Assembly (NCBI RefSeq): GCF_030325625.1
Contig: NZ_JACAIS010000012.1
Location: forward strand, 62,001-126,000
DNA length: 64,000 nt
From: Sphingobacterium sp. N143
Lineage (GTDB): Bacteria > Bacteroidota > Bacteroidia > Sphingobacteriales > Sphingobacteriaceae
Reading direction: 5' to 3'
Of the stretch, positions 7,807 to 15,333 are shown in pieces (within the stretch, counting starts at the first letter, position 1; each line of letters opens with the position of its first letter). Under the pieces are notes generated by a model that had not been told where the DNA came from, made no database searches, and worked only from the letters and a program-made list of their open reading frames with translations. The translations under genes were made by a program, and so were the position numbers.

Positions 7807-10800
7807 ATGTATATTGTTTTCGATACAGAAACGACGGGATTGCCGAAACGCTGGGATGCTCCAATTACTGATACAGATAATTGGCCTCGCTGTATTCAGC
7901 TGGCATGGCAAATTCATGATGAGATGGGGAATTTGGTCGAACATCAGGATTTTCTGATTAAACCTGACGGATTTGATATACCCTATGATTCTGAAAAAAT
8001 ACATGGTATTTCCACTGCACTTGCTGAGGAACAAGGATTGCCACTTTTGGAAGTCCTGGAAAAGTTTAATGCGGCATTAGATAGATCGAAATTTGTTGTG
8101 GGACAAAACATCGGCTTTGACCTCAATATTATGGGCTGTGAATTCTACCGTTATGGAGTAGAATCCAATATGGCGAATATGCCTGTATTGGATACCTGTA
8201 CTGAAGTGACTGCCGAATTATTGAAGATTCCTGGAGGCCGTGGGGGACGGTATAAATTGCCTAACCTGACGGAATTACACTCTTACTTGTTTGGGGTGCC
8301 ATTTGCAGAGGCACATAATGCAACCGCAGACGTTGAGGCAACGACACGCTGTTTCCTTGAGCTGGTTAGACGAGAAATCTTCACAGCCGAGGATCTTCAA
8401 GTCGATACAGGGTATTTTGTTGATTTTAAGACAAGTAATCCTGGGCCTGTTCCTACCGTCGGACTTAAACATATTAACCTAAAAGCTGCATCTGATGAGA
8501 TTAGAAAGAGATCGCAGCCGGATGAGGTAAAAGTGGTTGTTGACAAGGATACACTATCAGCTTTTAAAGAGGCAAAATTTACACATTTACACAATCACTC
8601 ACAGTTTTCTGTCCTTCAGTCAACAATGTCTTATGATAAGTTGGTTTCTGCGGCCATCAAGGATAATATGCCAGCAGTAGCGCTAACCGATCATGGAAAT
8701 ATGATGGGAGCATTTGAATTTGTATCACGTATTATAGGACATAATAAGGAAGTAGAAGCACAGCATGCGGCGGCCATAGAAAACGGAGAAGAACCAACGG
8801 GCCAGATCCTGAAACCAATTGTGGGCTGTGAGTTTTTTGTTTGTGAAGACCATAAGGATAAATCAAGAAAGGACAATGGTTATCAGATCGTATTACTGGC
8901 AAAGAATAAACGCGGCTATCACAACCTGGCTAAACTAGCTTCTTTTGCGTATACCGCAGGTTTTTATTATGTACCCCGTATCGATAAAGACCTTATTCTG
9001 CAATATAAAGAAGATCTGATCGTGCTGTCAGGAAATTTACAGGGCGAGGTTCCAAATAAAGTGTTAAATATAGGTGAAAATCAGGCAGAGGAAGCTTTAG
9101 TATGGTGGAAAGAGCAGTTTGGTGACGACTTTTATCTTGAACTGATGCGTCATGGTCAGGAGGATGAAGACCGTGTGAATCAGACGCTGCTTAAGTTTGC
9201 CCGCAAATATGATGTTAAGATTGTAGCGACCAATAATACATATTACGAGAAGAAGGGCGATGCCCATGCGCACGATATCTTGTTATGTGTGAAAGATGGG
9301 GAAAAGCTTTCTACTCCGAAAGGTAGAGGTCGCGGTTTTCGCTTTGGTTTACCCAATCAGGAATACTATTTTAAGTCCACTGAAGAAATGAAGGCCTTAT
9401 TCAAAGATCTGCCTGAGGCCATTCTTAATGTTCAGGAAATCGTGGATAAGATCGAAATCTTTAAATTGAATCGCGATGTTTTACTTCCTAAATTTGAAAT
9501 CCCGGAAGAATTTCAAGTGGCAGCAGATAATGAAGATGGGGGGAAGAGAGGGGAAAATAAATACCTTGCACATTTATGTTATGTCGGCGCCGAAAAGCGT
9601 TATGAAGAAATTACGGACGACATTAGAGAGCGTCTGGATTTTGAATTAGCGACGATCGAAAGGACAGGATACCCCGGATATTTTCTAATTGTTCAGGATT
9701 TCATTGCCGCAGCACGAGATATGGGTGTTTCAGTGGGGCCGGGCCGGGGGTCGGCTGCAGGGTCAGCAGTCGCTTATTGCCTCGGTATTACCAATATTGA
9801 TCCTATCAAATATGATTTGCTATTTGAGCGTTTCTTAAACCCAGACCGGGTTTCAATGCCCGATATCGATATTGACTTTGATGATGAGGGGCGTGGCCGG
9901 GTCATGCAGTATGTGATCAATAAATATGGTGCAAATCAGGTGGCACAGATCATTACCTATGGTACGATGGCTGCCAAATCTTCTATTAAAGATACGGCGC
10001 GTGTACTGGATCTACCTCTTGGGGATGCCAATGAAATTGCCAAGTTAATCCCAAACCTTAAGTTATCGAAGATTTTTACTTTGGATGATGCTGGTTTGAA
10101 AGAAAAATTACGGAGTGAAGAGATCGAGGCGGTCAATCGGTTAAAATCTATTGCAGATGGAGCCGGTCTTGAAGCGGAAACGATCAGGCAAGCCCGTGTA
10201 TTGGAAGGATCCGTTAGGAACACAGGTATTCACGCCTGTGGGGTAATTATTACACCCGATGATATTACCAATTTTGTGCCTGTCTCTTTAGCGAAGGATT
10301 CTGATCTCTATGTCACCCAGTTTGATAACCATGTAGTGGAGAGTGCCGGATTGTTGAAGATGGACTTCTTAGGGCTAAAAACACTGACACTCATCAAAGA
10401 TACCGTGGAAAATGTTAAACTGAGTCATGGAATTGCGTTGGATCCTGATCAATTTCCAATTGATGACGTGTTGACCTATGAGCTCTTTCAACGGGGTGAG
10501 ACGATCGGGGTATTTCAATATGAGTCACCAGGAATGCAGAAATATATGCGTGATCTTAAACCAACAGTATTTGCTGATTTGATTGCGATGAATGCGCTAT
10601 ACCGGCCAGGACCTATTGAATATATTCCAAGTTTTATCAAGCGTAAGCATGGGATAGATCCTATTGTCTATGACTTGGATGCCTGTGAGGAATACCTAAA
10701 AGAAACCTATGGGATTACGGTTTATCAAGAGCAGGTCATGCTTTTGTCTCAAAAGCTTGCAGGCTTTTCCAAAGGTGATGCTGACGTTTTGCGTAAGGCG

Positions 10801-12225
10801 ATGGGGAAAAAGCAAAAAGCTGTACTTGATAAAATGAAACCGAAGTTTGTTTCACAGGCCGAGGAAAGAGGGCATAATGCGAAAGTACTTGAAAAGATAT
10901 GGACTGACTGGGAAGCTTTTGCCAGTTATGCATTTAATAAATCACACTCTACGTGTTATGCATGGGTAGCCTATCAGACAGCTTATTTAAAAGCACATTT
11001 CCCCGCAGAATATATGGCTGCCGTACTTTCAAATAATATGAATGACATCAAGCAGGTGACATTTTTTATGGAAGAGTGTAAGCGAATGGGACTGGAGGTA
11101 CTTGGGCCCGATGTGAATGAATCTTATTATAAATTTACGGTGAATGAACGGGGAGCAATCCGCTTTGGCATTGGTGCAGTTAAGGGAGTCGGAGCGGGTG
11201 CTGTGGATGCTATTGTGCAGACGAGACAATCGGGATTGTACAAGTCGGTTTTTGATATGGCCAAACGTATAGATCTTCGTGCCGTCAACAAGAAGGCGTT
11301 TGAAAGCCTGGCTTATGCTGGTGGTTTTGATAGCTTTGAAAGTACGCATCGTGCACAGTATTTTCATGCTGAAGATAATTCAACTGGACTGGAAAAAGCA
11401 ATCCGTTTTGGACAGCGTTATAAAGAAAATGAAAGTTCAGCACAAGCCAGTCTATTTGGAGCTGGAGGAGCAGTGGAATTGCCTGAACCAGTATTGACAC
11501 CTTGTCCACAATGGGGGTTGATAGAAAAACTTAAATATGAAAAGGATGTTATTGGGATCTACCTGACCAGCCATCCGCTGGATACCTACCGCTTTGAGAT
11601 TGACCATTTTTGCCATAATCCTGTTTCGGACCTGACATTGATCAATAAAGTAAAGGCTGCTGAGGTAGATGAGGAAACATTGCTTGAATTTAACCGTATC
11701 AAAAACAAAGAACTGGTCATTGGAGGAATTATAGCGTCGGCCAGTCATCGCCTGACTAAAAATGGAAAACCATTTGCGTCTTTTATTATCGAAGATTACA
11801 GCGATTCTTACGACATGGCTGTATTTGGTGAAGAATATGTGAAGTTGAAAGGATATTTGCAAGAAGGGTATTTTGTCCAATTACGTGGATTGGTTCAGGA
11901 ACGTTTTAGACAGGTCGGAAATTGGGGGTTTGAGTTGAGAAGCGTACAATTGCTTTCCGAGCTCCGTGAAAAAATGGCAAAGAGTTTTACCATCAATATT
12001 CCATTGCCCAAGTTGAATGAAGCGTTCCTTGATGGAATCAAGGATATCTTGGCGCAAAATGAAATTGAGGGAGTTGTGCCAAATTGTCAATTGAAATTTA
12101 AAATCTGGGATCCTCAAGACGAGATCTCTGTCGAAATGCCAGCTAAAAGTCTGAAAATAAACCTTACGAATGAGTTTTTGGACTGTATAGACAAGTTTGA
12201 GGGTATTAATTACCGATTGAATTAG
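7807..12225 (+). CDS. dnaE: DNA polymerase III alpha subunit with N-terminal exonuclease
   Basis: Product of 1472 residues, longer than the roughly 1160 of E. coli DnaE. Residues 1 to about 185 are a DnaQ-like DEDDh exonuclease (VFDTETTGLP, VGQNIGFDLNIM, AHNATADVEAT). The PHP domain starts at about 259 (THLHNHSQFSVLQSTMSYDKL). The palm catalytic acidic motif is PDIDIDFDD at about 685-693, preceded by VGPGRGSAAGS. Tandem HhH and an OB fold (about 1300, VIGGIIASASHRLTKNGKPF) follow. It is the replicative polymerase, and proofreading appears to be supplied in cis. The arrangement is known in Bacteroidetes. Confidence 0.95.
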   Translation: MYIVFDTETTGLPKRWDAPITDTDNWPRCIQLAWQIHDEMGNLVEHQDFLIKPDGFDIPYDSEKIHGISTALAEEQGLPLLEVLEKFNAALDRSKFVVGQNIGFDLNIMGCEFYRYGVESNMANMPVLDTCTEVTAELLKIPGGRGGRYKLPNLTELHSYLFGVPFAEAHNATADVEATTRCFLELVRREIFTAEDLQVDTGYFVDFKTSNPGPVPTVGLKHINLKAASDEIRKRSQPDEVKVVVDKDTLSAFKEAKFTHLHNHSQFSVLQSTMSYDKLVSAAIKDNMPAVALTDHGNMMGAFEFVSRIIGHNKEVEAQHAAAIENGEEPTGQILKPIVGCEFFVCEDHKDKSRKDNGYQIVLLAKNKRGYHNLAKLASFAYTAGFYYVPRIDKDLILQYKEDLIVLSGNLQGEVPNKVLNIGENQAEEALVWWKEQFGDDFYLELMRHGQEDEDRVNQTLLKFARKYDVKIVATNNTYYEKKGDAHAHDILLCVKDGEKLSTPKGRGRGFRFGLPNQEYYFKSTEEMKALFKDLPEAILNVQEIVDKIEIFKLNRDVLLPKFEIPEEFQVAADNEDGGKRGENKYLAHLCYVGAEKRYEEITDDIRERLDFELATIERTGYPGYFLIVQDFIAAARDMGVSVGPGRGSAAGSAVAYCLGITNIDPIKYDLLFERFLNPDRVSMPDIDIDFDDEGRGRVMQYVINKYGANQVAQIITYGTMAAKSSIKDTARVLDLPLGDANEIAKLIPNLKLSKIFTLDDAGLKEKLRSEEIEAVNRLKSIADGAGLEAETIRQARVLEGSVRNTGIHACGVIITPDDITNFVPVSLAKDSDLYVTQFDNHVVESAGLLKMDFLGLKTLTLIKDTVENVKLSHGIALDPDQFPIDDVLTYELFQRGETIGVFQYESPGMQKYMRDLKPTVFADLIAMNALYRPGPIEYIPSFIKRKHGIDPIVYDLDACEEYLKETYGITVYQEQVMLLSQKLAGFSKGDADVLRKAMGKKQKAVLDKMKPKFVSQAEERGHNAKVLEKIWTDWEAFASYAFNKSHSTCYAWVAYQTAYLKAHFPAEYMAAVLSNNMNDIKQVTFFMEECKRMGLEVLGPDVNESYYKFTVNERGAIRFGIGAVKGVGAGAVDAIVQTRQSGLYKSVFDMAKRIDLRAVNKKAFESLAYAGGFDSFESTHRAQYFHAEDNSTGLEKAIRFGQRYKENESSAQASLFGAGGAVELPEPVLTPCPQWGLIEKLKYEKDVIGIYLTSHPLDTYRFEIDHFCHNPVSDLTLINKVKAAEVDEETLLEFNRIKNKELVIGGIIASASHRLTKNGKPFASFIIEDYSDSYDMAVFGEEYVKLKGYLQEGYFVQLRGLVQERFRQVGNWGFELRSVQLLSELREKMAKSFTINIPLPKLNEAFLDGIKDILAQNEIEGVVPNCQLKFKIWDPQDEISVEMPAKSLKINLTNEFLDCIDKFEGINYRLN

Positions 12226-12241
12226 TTTGGATTGGAATTTG

Positions 12242-12285
12242 TGTAATTAAGATTACAATTACATGGACAGTTGTTACTATCTTTG
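12242..12285 (+). promoter_or_regulatory. trxA promoter with upstream inverted repeat
   Basis: TATCTTTG at 12278-12285 is a perfect -7 box, giving a leader of about 60 nt before trxA. No TTG stands at the -33 position. Instead an inverted repeat TGTAATT/AATTACA (12242-12248, 12257-12263) lies over and just upstream of it, which would suit a regulator that replaces the missing -33 contact. Confidence 0.45.
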
Positions 12286-12349
12286 TTTATTGATTTTAGC
12301 AATTAAGTAGTATCATAAATATAACTTCGGTTTATAAAATTAACAGATT

Positions 12350-12670
12350 ATGGCATTAGAAATTACAGATAGCAACTTTGAAGAAGTTGTTTTGAAAGCG
12401 GACAAACCCGTATTAATTGATTTTTGGGCAGAATGGTGTGGTCCTTGTCGTATGGTTGGTCCTGTTGTTGAAGAATTGGCTAAAGATTATGAAGGCAAGG
12501 CTGTTATAGGAAAAGTAAACGTAGATGAAAATCCAGAAATTTCAGTTCGTTATGGTATCCGTAATATCCCGGCTTTATTGTTCTTCAAAAACGGAGAAAT
12601 TGTAGATAAACAAATTGGAGCTGTTCCAAAGTCAGTTTTGAATGAAAAATTAGAAAAACAATTAGCTTAA
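12350..12670 (+). CDS. trxA: Thioredoxin
   Basis: Product of 106 residues, the normal thioredoxin length. The redox site WCGPC has Cys30 and Cys33, preceded by VLIDFWAE and followed by the cis-proline block IRNIPALLFFKNGE. It is a cytoplasmic disulfide reductase that serves ribonucleotide reductase and peroxiredoxins and is reduced by thioredoxin reductase. It stands alone with its own -7 box (12278-12285) and a strong terminator (12686-12723), so it is probably monocistronic. Confidence 0.97.
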   Translation: MALEITDSNFEEVVLKADKPVLIDFWAEWCGPCRMVGPVVEELAKDYEGKAVIGKVNVDENPEISVRYGIRNIPALLFFKNGEIVDKQIGAVPKSVLNEKLEKQLA

Positions 12671-12685
12671 TAATTCGTTTTTTAT

Positions 12686-12723
12686 AAAAAAGACCTGAAA
12701 TATTTGTGTTTCAGGTCTTTTTT
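12686..12723 (+). terminator. Intrinsic terminator of trxA
   Basis: Perfect 15-bp stem (12686-12700 with 12709-12723), 8-base loop, followed by T-run. It lies 16 bases after the trxA stop. Confidence 0.88.
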
Positions 12724-12852
12724 TTGATTTAATTTTATTTCAAGGGGTGTTTATGGTATATTTTCGATATAAAACCAATTTTATTGTTATTTTCTTTATG
12801 ATTTTATTTTTTTTATAGTGTTTTTTATGTATTTATTTTGATTATTTATGTT

Positions 12853-13058
12853 TTTGTTAAAAAAAATAGATTTAATTTTGATAAATGGATAATTTTAACT
12901 TATTTTGGGTATGAAAACAATGTGAAAAATGAATATTTTATTGATTTGTTTGTTTTATTTTTTGTTTTTCGTTGATATTTTGATATAGATAAAGATTTTC
13001 CCTTTCAAATACCCTAGATTATGCCTCGCGTTGTTCTCAGCAGCGCGAGTTTTTTTTG
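12853..13058 (+). ncRNA. Candidate orphan small RNA or small-peptide transcript
   Basis: The T-rich gap between trxA and rplI contains a promoter-like pair, TTTG (12853-12856) then 16 bases then TAATTTTG (12873-12880). About 170 bases on there is a strong terminator: 9-bp GC-rich stem CTCGCGTTG/CAGCGCGAG (13025-13033, 13041-13049) followed by nine T. trxA has already terminated at 12723, so this second terminator implies a separate plus-strand transcript. Within it, 12929-12988 could encode a 19-residue hydrophobic peptide starting MNILLICLF. In such T-rich DNA this may be chance. It could be a small RNA, a tiny membrane peptide, or neither. Confidence 0.4.
13025..13058 (+). terminator. Orphan intrinsic terminator
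   Basis: Stem CTCGCGTTG (13025-13033) with CAGCGCGAG (13041-13049), one G-U pair, 7-base loop, then T9. No recognised gene lies directly upstream. It is GC-rich amid very AT-rich surroundings. Confidence 0.75.
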
Positions 13059-13061
13059 TTT

Positions 13062-13124
13062 TAAGGTAAGGTAAGGTAAGGTAAGGTAAGGTAAGGTAAG
13101 GTAAGGTAAGGTAAGGTAAGGTAA
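13062..13124. repeat. (TAAGG)12 pentanucleotide tandem repeat
   Basis: Twelve perfect copies of TAAGG (13062-13121) plus a partial TAA. The tract sits between the orphan plus-strand terminator (13025-13058) and the minus-strand rplI terminator (13129-13158), outside any coding region. Perfect pentamer tracts of this length are prone to slipped-strand length change. Confidence 0.97.
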
Positions 13125-13128
13125 AAAG

Positions 13129-13158
13129 AAAGAGGCTATCCTTTTGGGTAGCCTCTTT
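13129..13158 (-). terminator. Intrinsic terminator of the rpsF-rpsR-rplI operon
   Basis: Stem AAAGAGGCTA (13129-13138) with TAGCCTCTTT (13149-13158), extended inward by three pairs to a TTTT loop. It lies 23 bases past the rplI stop on the minus strand. Confidence 0.85.
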
Positions 13159-13181
13159 TTATCGTTTACTCAATAATAAAA

Positions 13182-13625
13182 TTATTCAGCAATTACTTCG
13201 AAAGGAACTTGAACTTTAACTTCTTTATGTAAGTTTAAGTTAGCAATATATTCACCTAACTCTTTAGGTTCTACTTCGAATGTGATACGACGGCGGTCTA
13301 CGTCAAAACCTTTTGCTTTCAAAGCATCAGCAATTTGAATGCTGTTTACTTTACCAAAGATTTTACCAGTTTCACCGGCTTTAGCTCCAATTGAAAGTTT
13401 AACAGATTCTAATTTTCCAGCCAATTCAGTAGCGTCTTTTTTGATTTTCTCTTGCTTGAACTGAGCTTGTTTGATGTTCTCTGCCAATACTTTTTTTGCA
13501 GATTCAGTCGCTTGAATAGCAAATCCTTGCGGGATTAAGTAGTTACGACCGAAACCTGGTTTTACGTTAACGATATCGTTTTGCTCACCTAAGCCTTTGA
13601 TATCTTGTTTTAAAATTACTTCCAT
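13182..13625 (-). CDS. rplI: 50S ribosomal protein L9 (bL9)
   Basis: Product of 147 residues, the normal length. The N-terminal rRNA-binding block MEVILKQDIKGLGEQNDIVNVKPGFGRNYLIPQG is the L9 signature. A long connecting helix and a C-terminal domain (GKIFGKVNSIQIADALKAKG) follow. It is last in the rpsF-rpsR-rplI operon, 15 bases after rpsR, with a ribosome site AGGACGAT before the start. Confidence 0.97.
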   Translation of the reverse strand: MEVILKQDIKGLGEQNDIVNVKPGFGRNYLIPQGFAIQATESAKKVLAENIKQAQFKQEKIKKDATELAGKLESVKLSIGAKAGETGKIFGKVNSIQIADALKAKGFDVDRRRITFEVEPKELGEYIANLNLHKEVKVQVPFEVIAE

Positions 13626-13640
13626 TTTCTATCGTCCTCC

Positions 13641-13904
13641 TTATTTAATTGCATCAGCTAAGTAAGGTAACAAGCCAATGTGACGAGCACGTTTAACAGC
13701 TTGAGCTACTTTACGTTGAAATTTCAAAGATGTACCAGTTAAACGACGAGGTAAGATTTTACCTTGATCATTTACAAATTTCATCAAGAAGTTAGCATCT
13801 TTATAATCGATATACTTGATACCATTCTTTTTGAAACGACAGTATTTTTTACGATTGTCCTCTACTTTAGGAGCAGTTACGTATTGGATATTTTCGTTAG
13901 CCAT
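13641..13904 (-). CDS. rpsR: 30S ribosomal protein S18 (bS18)
   Basis: Product of 87 residues with the S18 signature YKDANFLMKFVNDQGKILPRRLTGTSLKFQRKVAQAVKRARHIGLLPY. It binds 16S rRNA as a heterodimer with S6. Its ATG overlaps the rpsF stop by one base (TAATG), so the S6 and S18 partners are likely translationally coupled. Confidence 0.97.
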   Translation of the reverse strand: MANENIQYVTAPKVEDNRKKYCRFKKNGIKYIDYKDANFLMKFVNDQGKILPRRLTGTSLKFQRKVAQAVKRARHIGLLPYLADAIK

Positions 13905-14272
13905 TAGTTTGCGCCCTCCTCAGTTTTAGTTTCAGCTTTTTTGTTGAATGCACCGCTACGTTTTTTCTCGTTATATGCTCTAGCATGTTTGTCTAGGCTT
14001 ACAGTCAAGAAACGCATAATGCGCTCATCACGTTTGTATTCAACCTCTAATTTATTGATTAATTCACCTGGAGCCTTGAATTCAGTTAAGTGATAAAACC
14101 CAGTTGTTTTTTTCTGGATTGGATACGCTAATTTTTTCAAACCCCAATTGTCTTCAGCGACAATCTCGGCTCCGCCTTCTGCTAAGATGTTTTTGAATTT
14201 TGCGATTACTTCTTTCGCAGCATCTTCAGAAAGCAACGGGGTAAGAACGATTACAGATTCGTACTGTTGCAT
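13904..14272 (-). CDS. rpsF: 30S ribosomal protein S6 (bS6)
   Basis: Product of 122 residues. MQQYESVIVLTPLLSEDAAKEVIAKFKNIL and LAYPIQKKTTGFYHLTEFKAPGELINKLEVEYKRDERIMRFLTV form the S6 fold. The last 25 residues are a charged Lys/Glu tail. It is first in the operon. The promoter is at 14319-14349, and the 5' leader begins with a short hairpin (14300-14315). I looked for the CCG-bulge S6:S18 binding motif in the leader and did not see it. Confidence 0.97.
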   Translation of the reverse strand: MQQYESVIVLTPLLSEDAAKEVIAKFKNILAEGGAEIVAEDNWGLKKLAYPIQKKTTGFYHLTEFKAPGELINKLEVEYKRDERIMRFLTVSLDKHARAYNEKKRSGAFNKKAETKTEEGAN

Positions 14273-14318
14273 TGTGTTAATTAATTTTGTTATTTAAAAT
14301 TCCACTTTTGTGGAAGTG

Positions 14319-14349
14319 CAAAGGTAGTTATTATATTGGTATATTGCAA
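14319..14349 (-). promoter_or_regulatory. rpsF operon promoter
   Basis: On the minus strand TTG (14347-14349) and TACCTTTG (14319-14326) are 20 bases apart, a good Bacteroidota -33/-7 match. Transcription would begin near 14312, leaving a leader of about 40 nt that starts with the TTCCAC/GTGGAA hairpin at 14300-14315. Confidence 0.7.
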
Positions 14350-14357
14350 TGCCTTGA

Positions 14358-14398
14358 AGTAAAAAAGTTTAGCCTCCCTGGAGACTAAACTTTTTACT
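14358..14398 (-). terminator. Intrinsic terminator of ligA-dapA
   Basis: Stem 14358-14372 with 14385-14398 (one extra A on the left arm), continued past one mismatch by CTCC/GGAG. T-run on the minus strand. It lies 19 bases beyond the dapA stop. Confidence 0.8.
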
Positions 14399-14416
14399 GA
14401 ATCAGGTCTTTGGCAT

Positions 14417-15295
14417 TTACTTCAGTTTCTTTAGCTCTTCTTGTATTGCGAGGCGTACTTTTTCACTGACAGACACTAACGGAAGCCGTACAATATCAGT
14501 GCCTATTCCCAATTCCTTAAGAATATATTTTACTCCAGCAGGATTTCCTTCGATAAAACAAAGATCTGTGATATCAAGTAGTTCATTGTGTATAGTCCTT
14601 GCATTATGATAGTTGCCATCTGCACATAATTTGGCTAGCGTAGCCACTCGCTTCGGAAATGCATTGCCGATAACCGAGATTATGCCAGCAGCACCAAGAG
14701 ACATCATCGGTAAAGTAACAGGGTCGTCACCTGAGATCAAGATAAAATCTGTAGGCTTGTCACGCAAGATTTCACTGAATTGAGCAAAACTTCCAGACGC
14801 TTCTTTGACGGCTACGATATTTGCAAAATCATGTGCCAAACGCAATGTTGTCTGTGCTGTTATATTACTGCCTGTACGCCCTGGTACGTTGTATAGGATA
14901 ATCGGCAAGGGAGAAACTTCAGCAATGGCCTTGTAATGCTGATAAATTCCTTCTTGTGTCGGTTTATTGTAGTAAGGCGATACGGATAAGATGGCACAGA
15001 AACCTGTTGGATCAAAGTTTTTGACCTGTTCTACAATCTCAGCGGTATTGTTGCCACCTATACCAGCAACCAAAGGAAGTCTACCGTTCACGCGCTTGAC
15101 AGTAAAATCCCAGATGCGCTTTCGTTCGTCATTGGTTAATGTGGCAACTTCCCCAGTTGTACCTAAAGAAACCAAATAATCCATACCTTCATTGATTTGC
15201 AAGTCAATTAGCTGACCTAATGCTTCGAAATCAACAGATTCATCTGAGTTAAAAGGAGTGACCAAGGCTACTCCTGCGCCGTGAAGCTCGTTCAT
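14417..15295 (-). CDS. dapA: 4-hydroxy-tetrahydrodipicolinate synthase
   Basis: Product of 292 residues, a TIM-barrel class I aldolase. Visible motifs are SLGTTGEVATLTNDER (substrate-binding TTGE), SPYYNKPTQEG, ILYNVPGRTG with the catalytic Tyr, and IVAVKEASGSF with the Schiff-base Lys. It condenses pyruvate with aspartate semialdehyde, the first step of the diaminopimelate/lysine branch feeding peptidoglycan. It lies 38 bases after ligA on the same strand. No lysine riboswitch fits in so short a gap. Confidence 0.96.
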   Translation of the reverse strand: MNELHGAGVALVTPFNSDESVDFEALGQLIDLQINEGMDYLVSLGTTGEVATLTNDERKRIWDFTVKRVNGRLPLVAGIGGNNTAEIVEQVKNFDPTGFCAILSVSPYYNKPTQEGIYQHYKAIAEVSPLPIILYNVPGRTGSNITAQTTLRLAHDFANIVAVKEASGSFAQFSEILRDKPTDFILISGDDPVTLPMMSLGAAGIISVIGNAFPKRVATLAKLCADGNYHNARTIHNELLDITDLCFIEGNPAGVKYILKELGIGTDIVRLPLVSVSEKVRLAIQEELKKLK

Positions 15296-15333
15296 CTTGT
15301 TTTTGTATTTATATAAATTTAATTAAAAAAATC

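Noticed and set aside
12725..13020. Decayed pseudogene in the T-rich gap
   Set aside because: No stretch of the six translations resembles a recognisable protein; composition alone explains the hydrophobic frames.
13062..13124. CRISPR array or phase-variable coding repeat
   Set aside because: Units are 5 bp without spacers, and the tract lies outside any coding frame.
14273..14318. S6:S18-binding regulatory RNA in the rpsF leader
   Set aside because: A short hairpin is present, but the conserved CCG bulge of that motif was not found.
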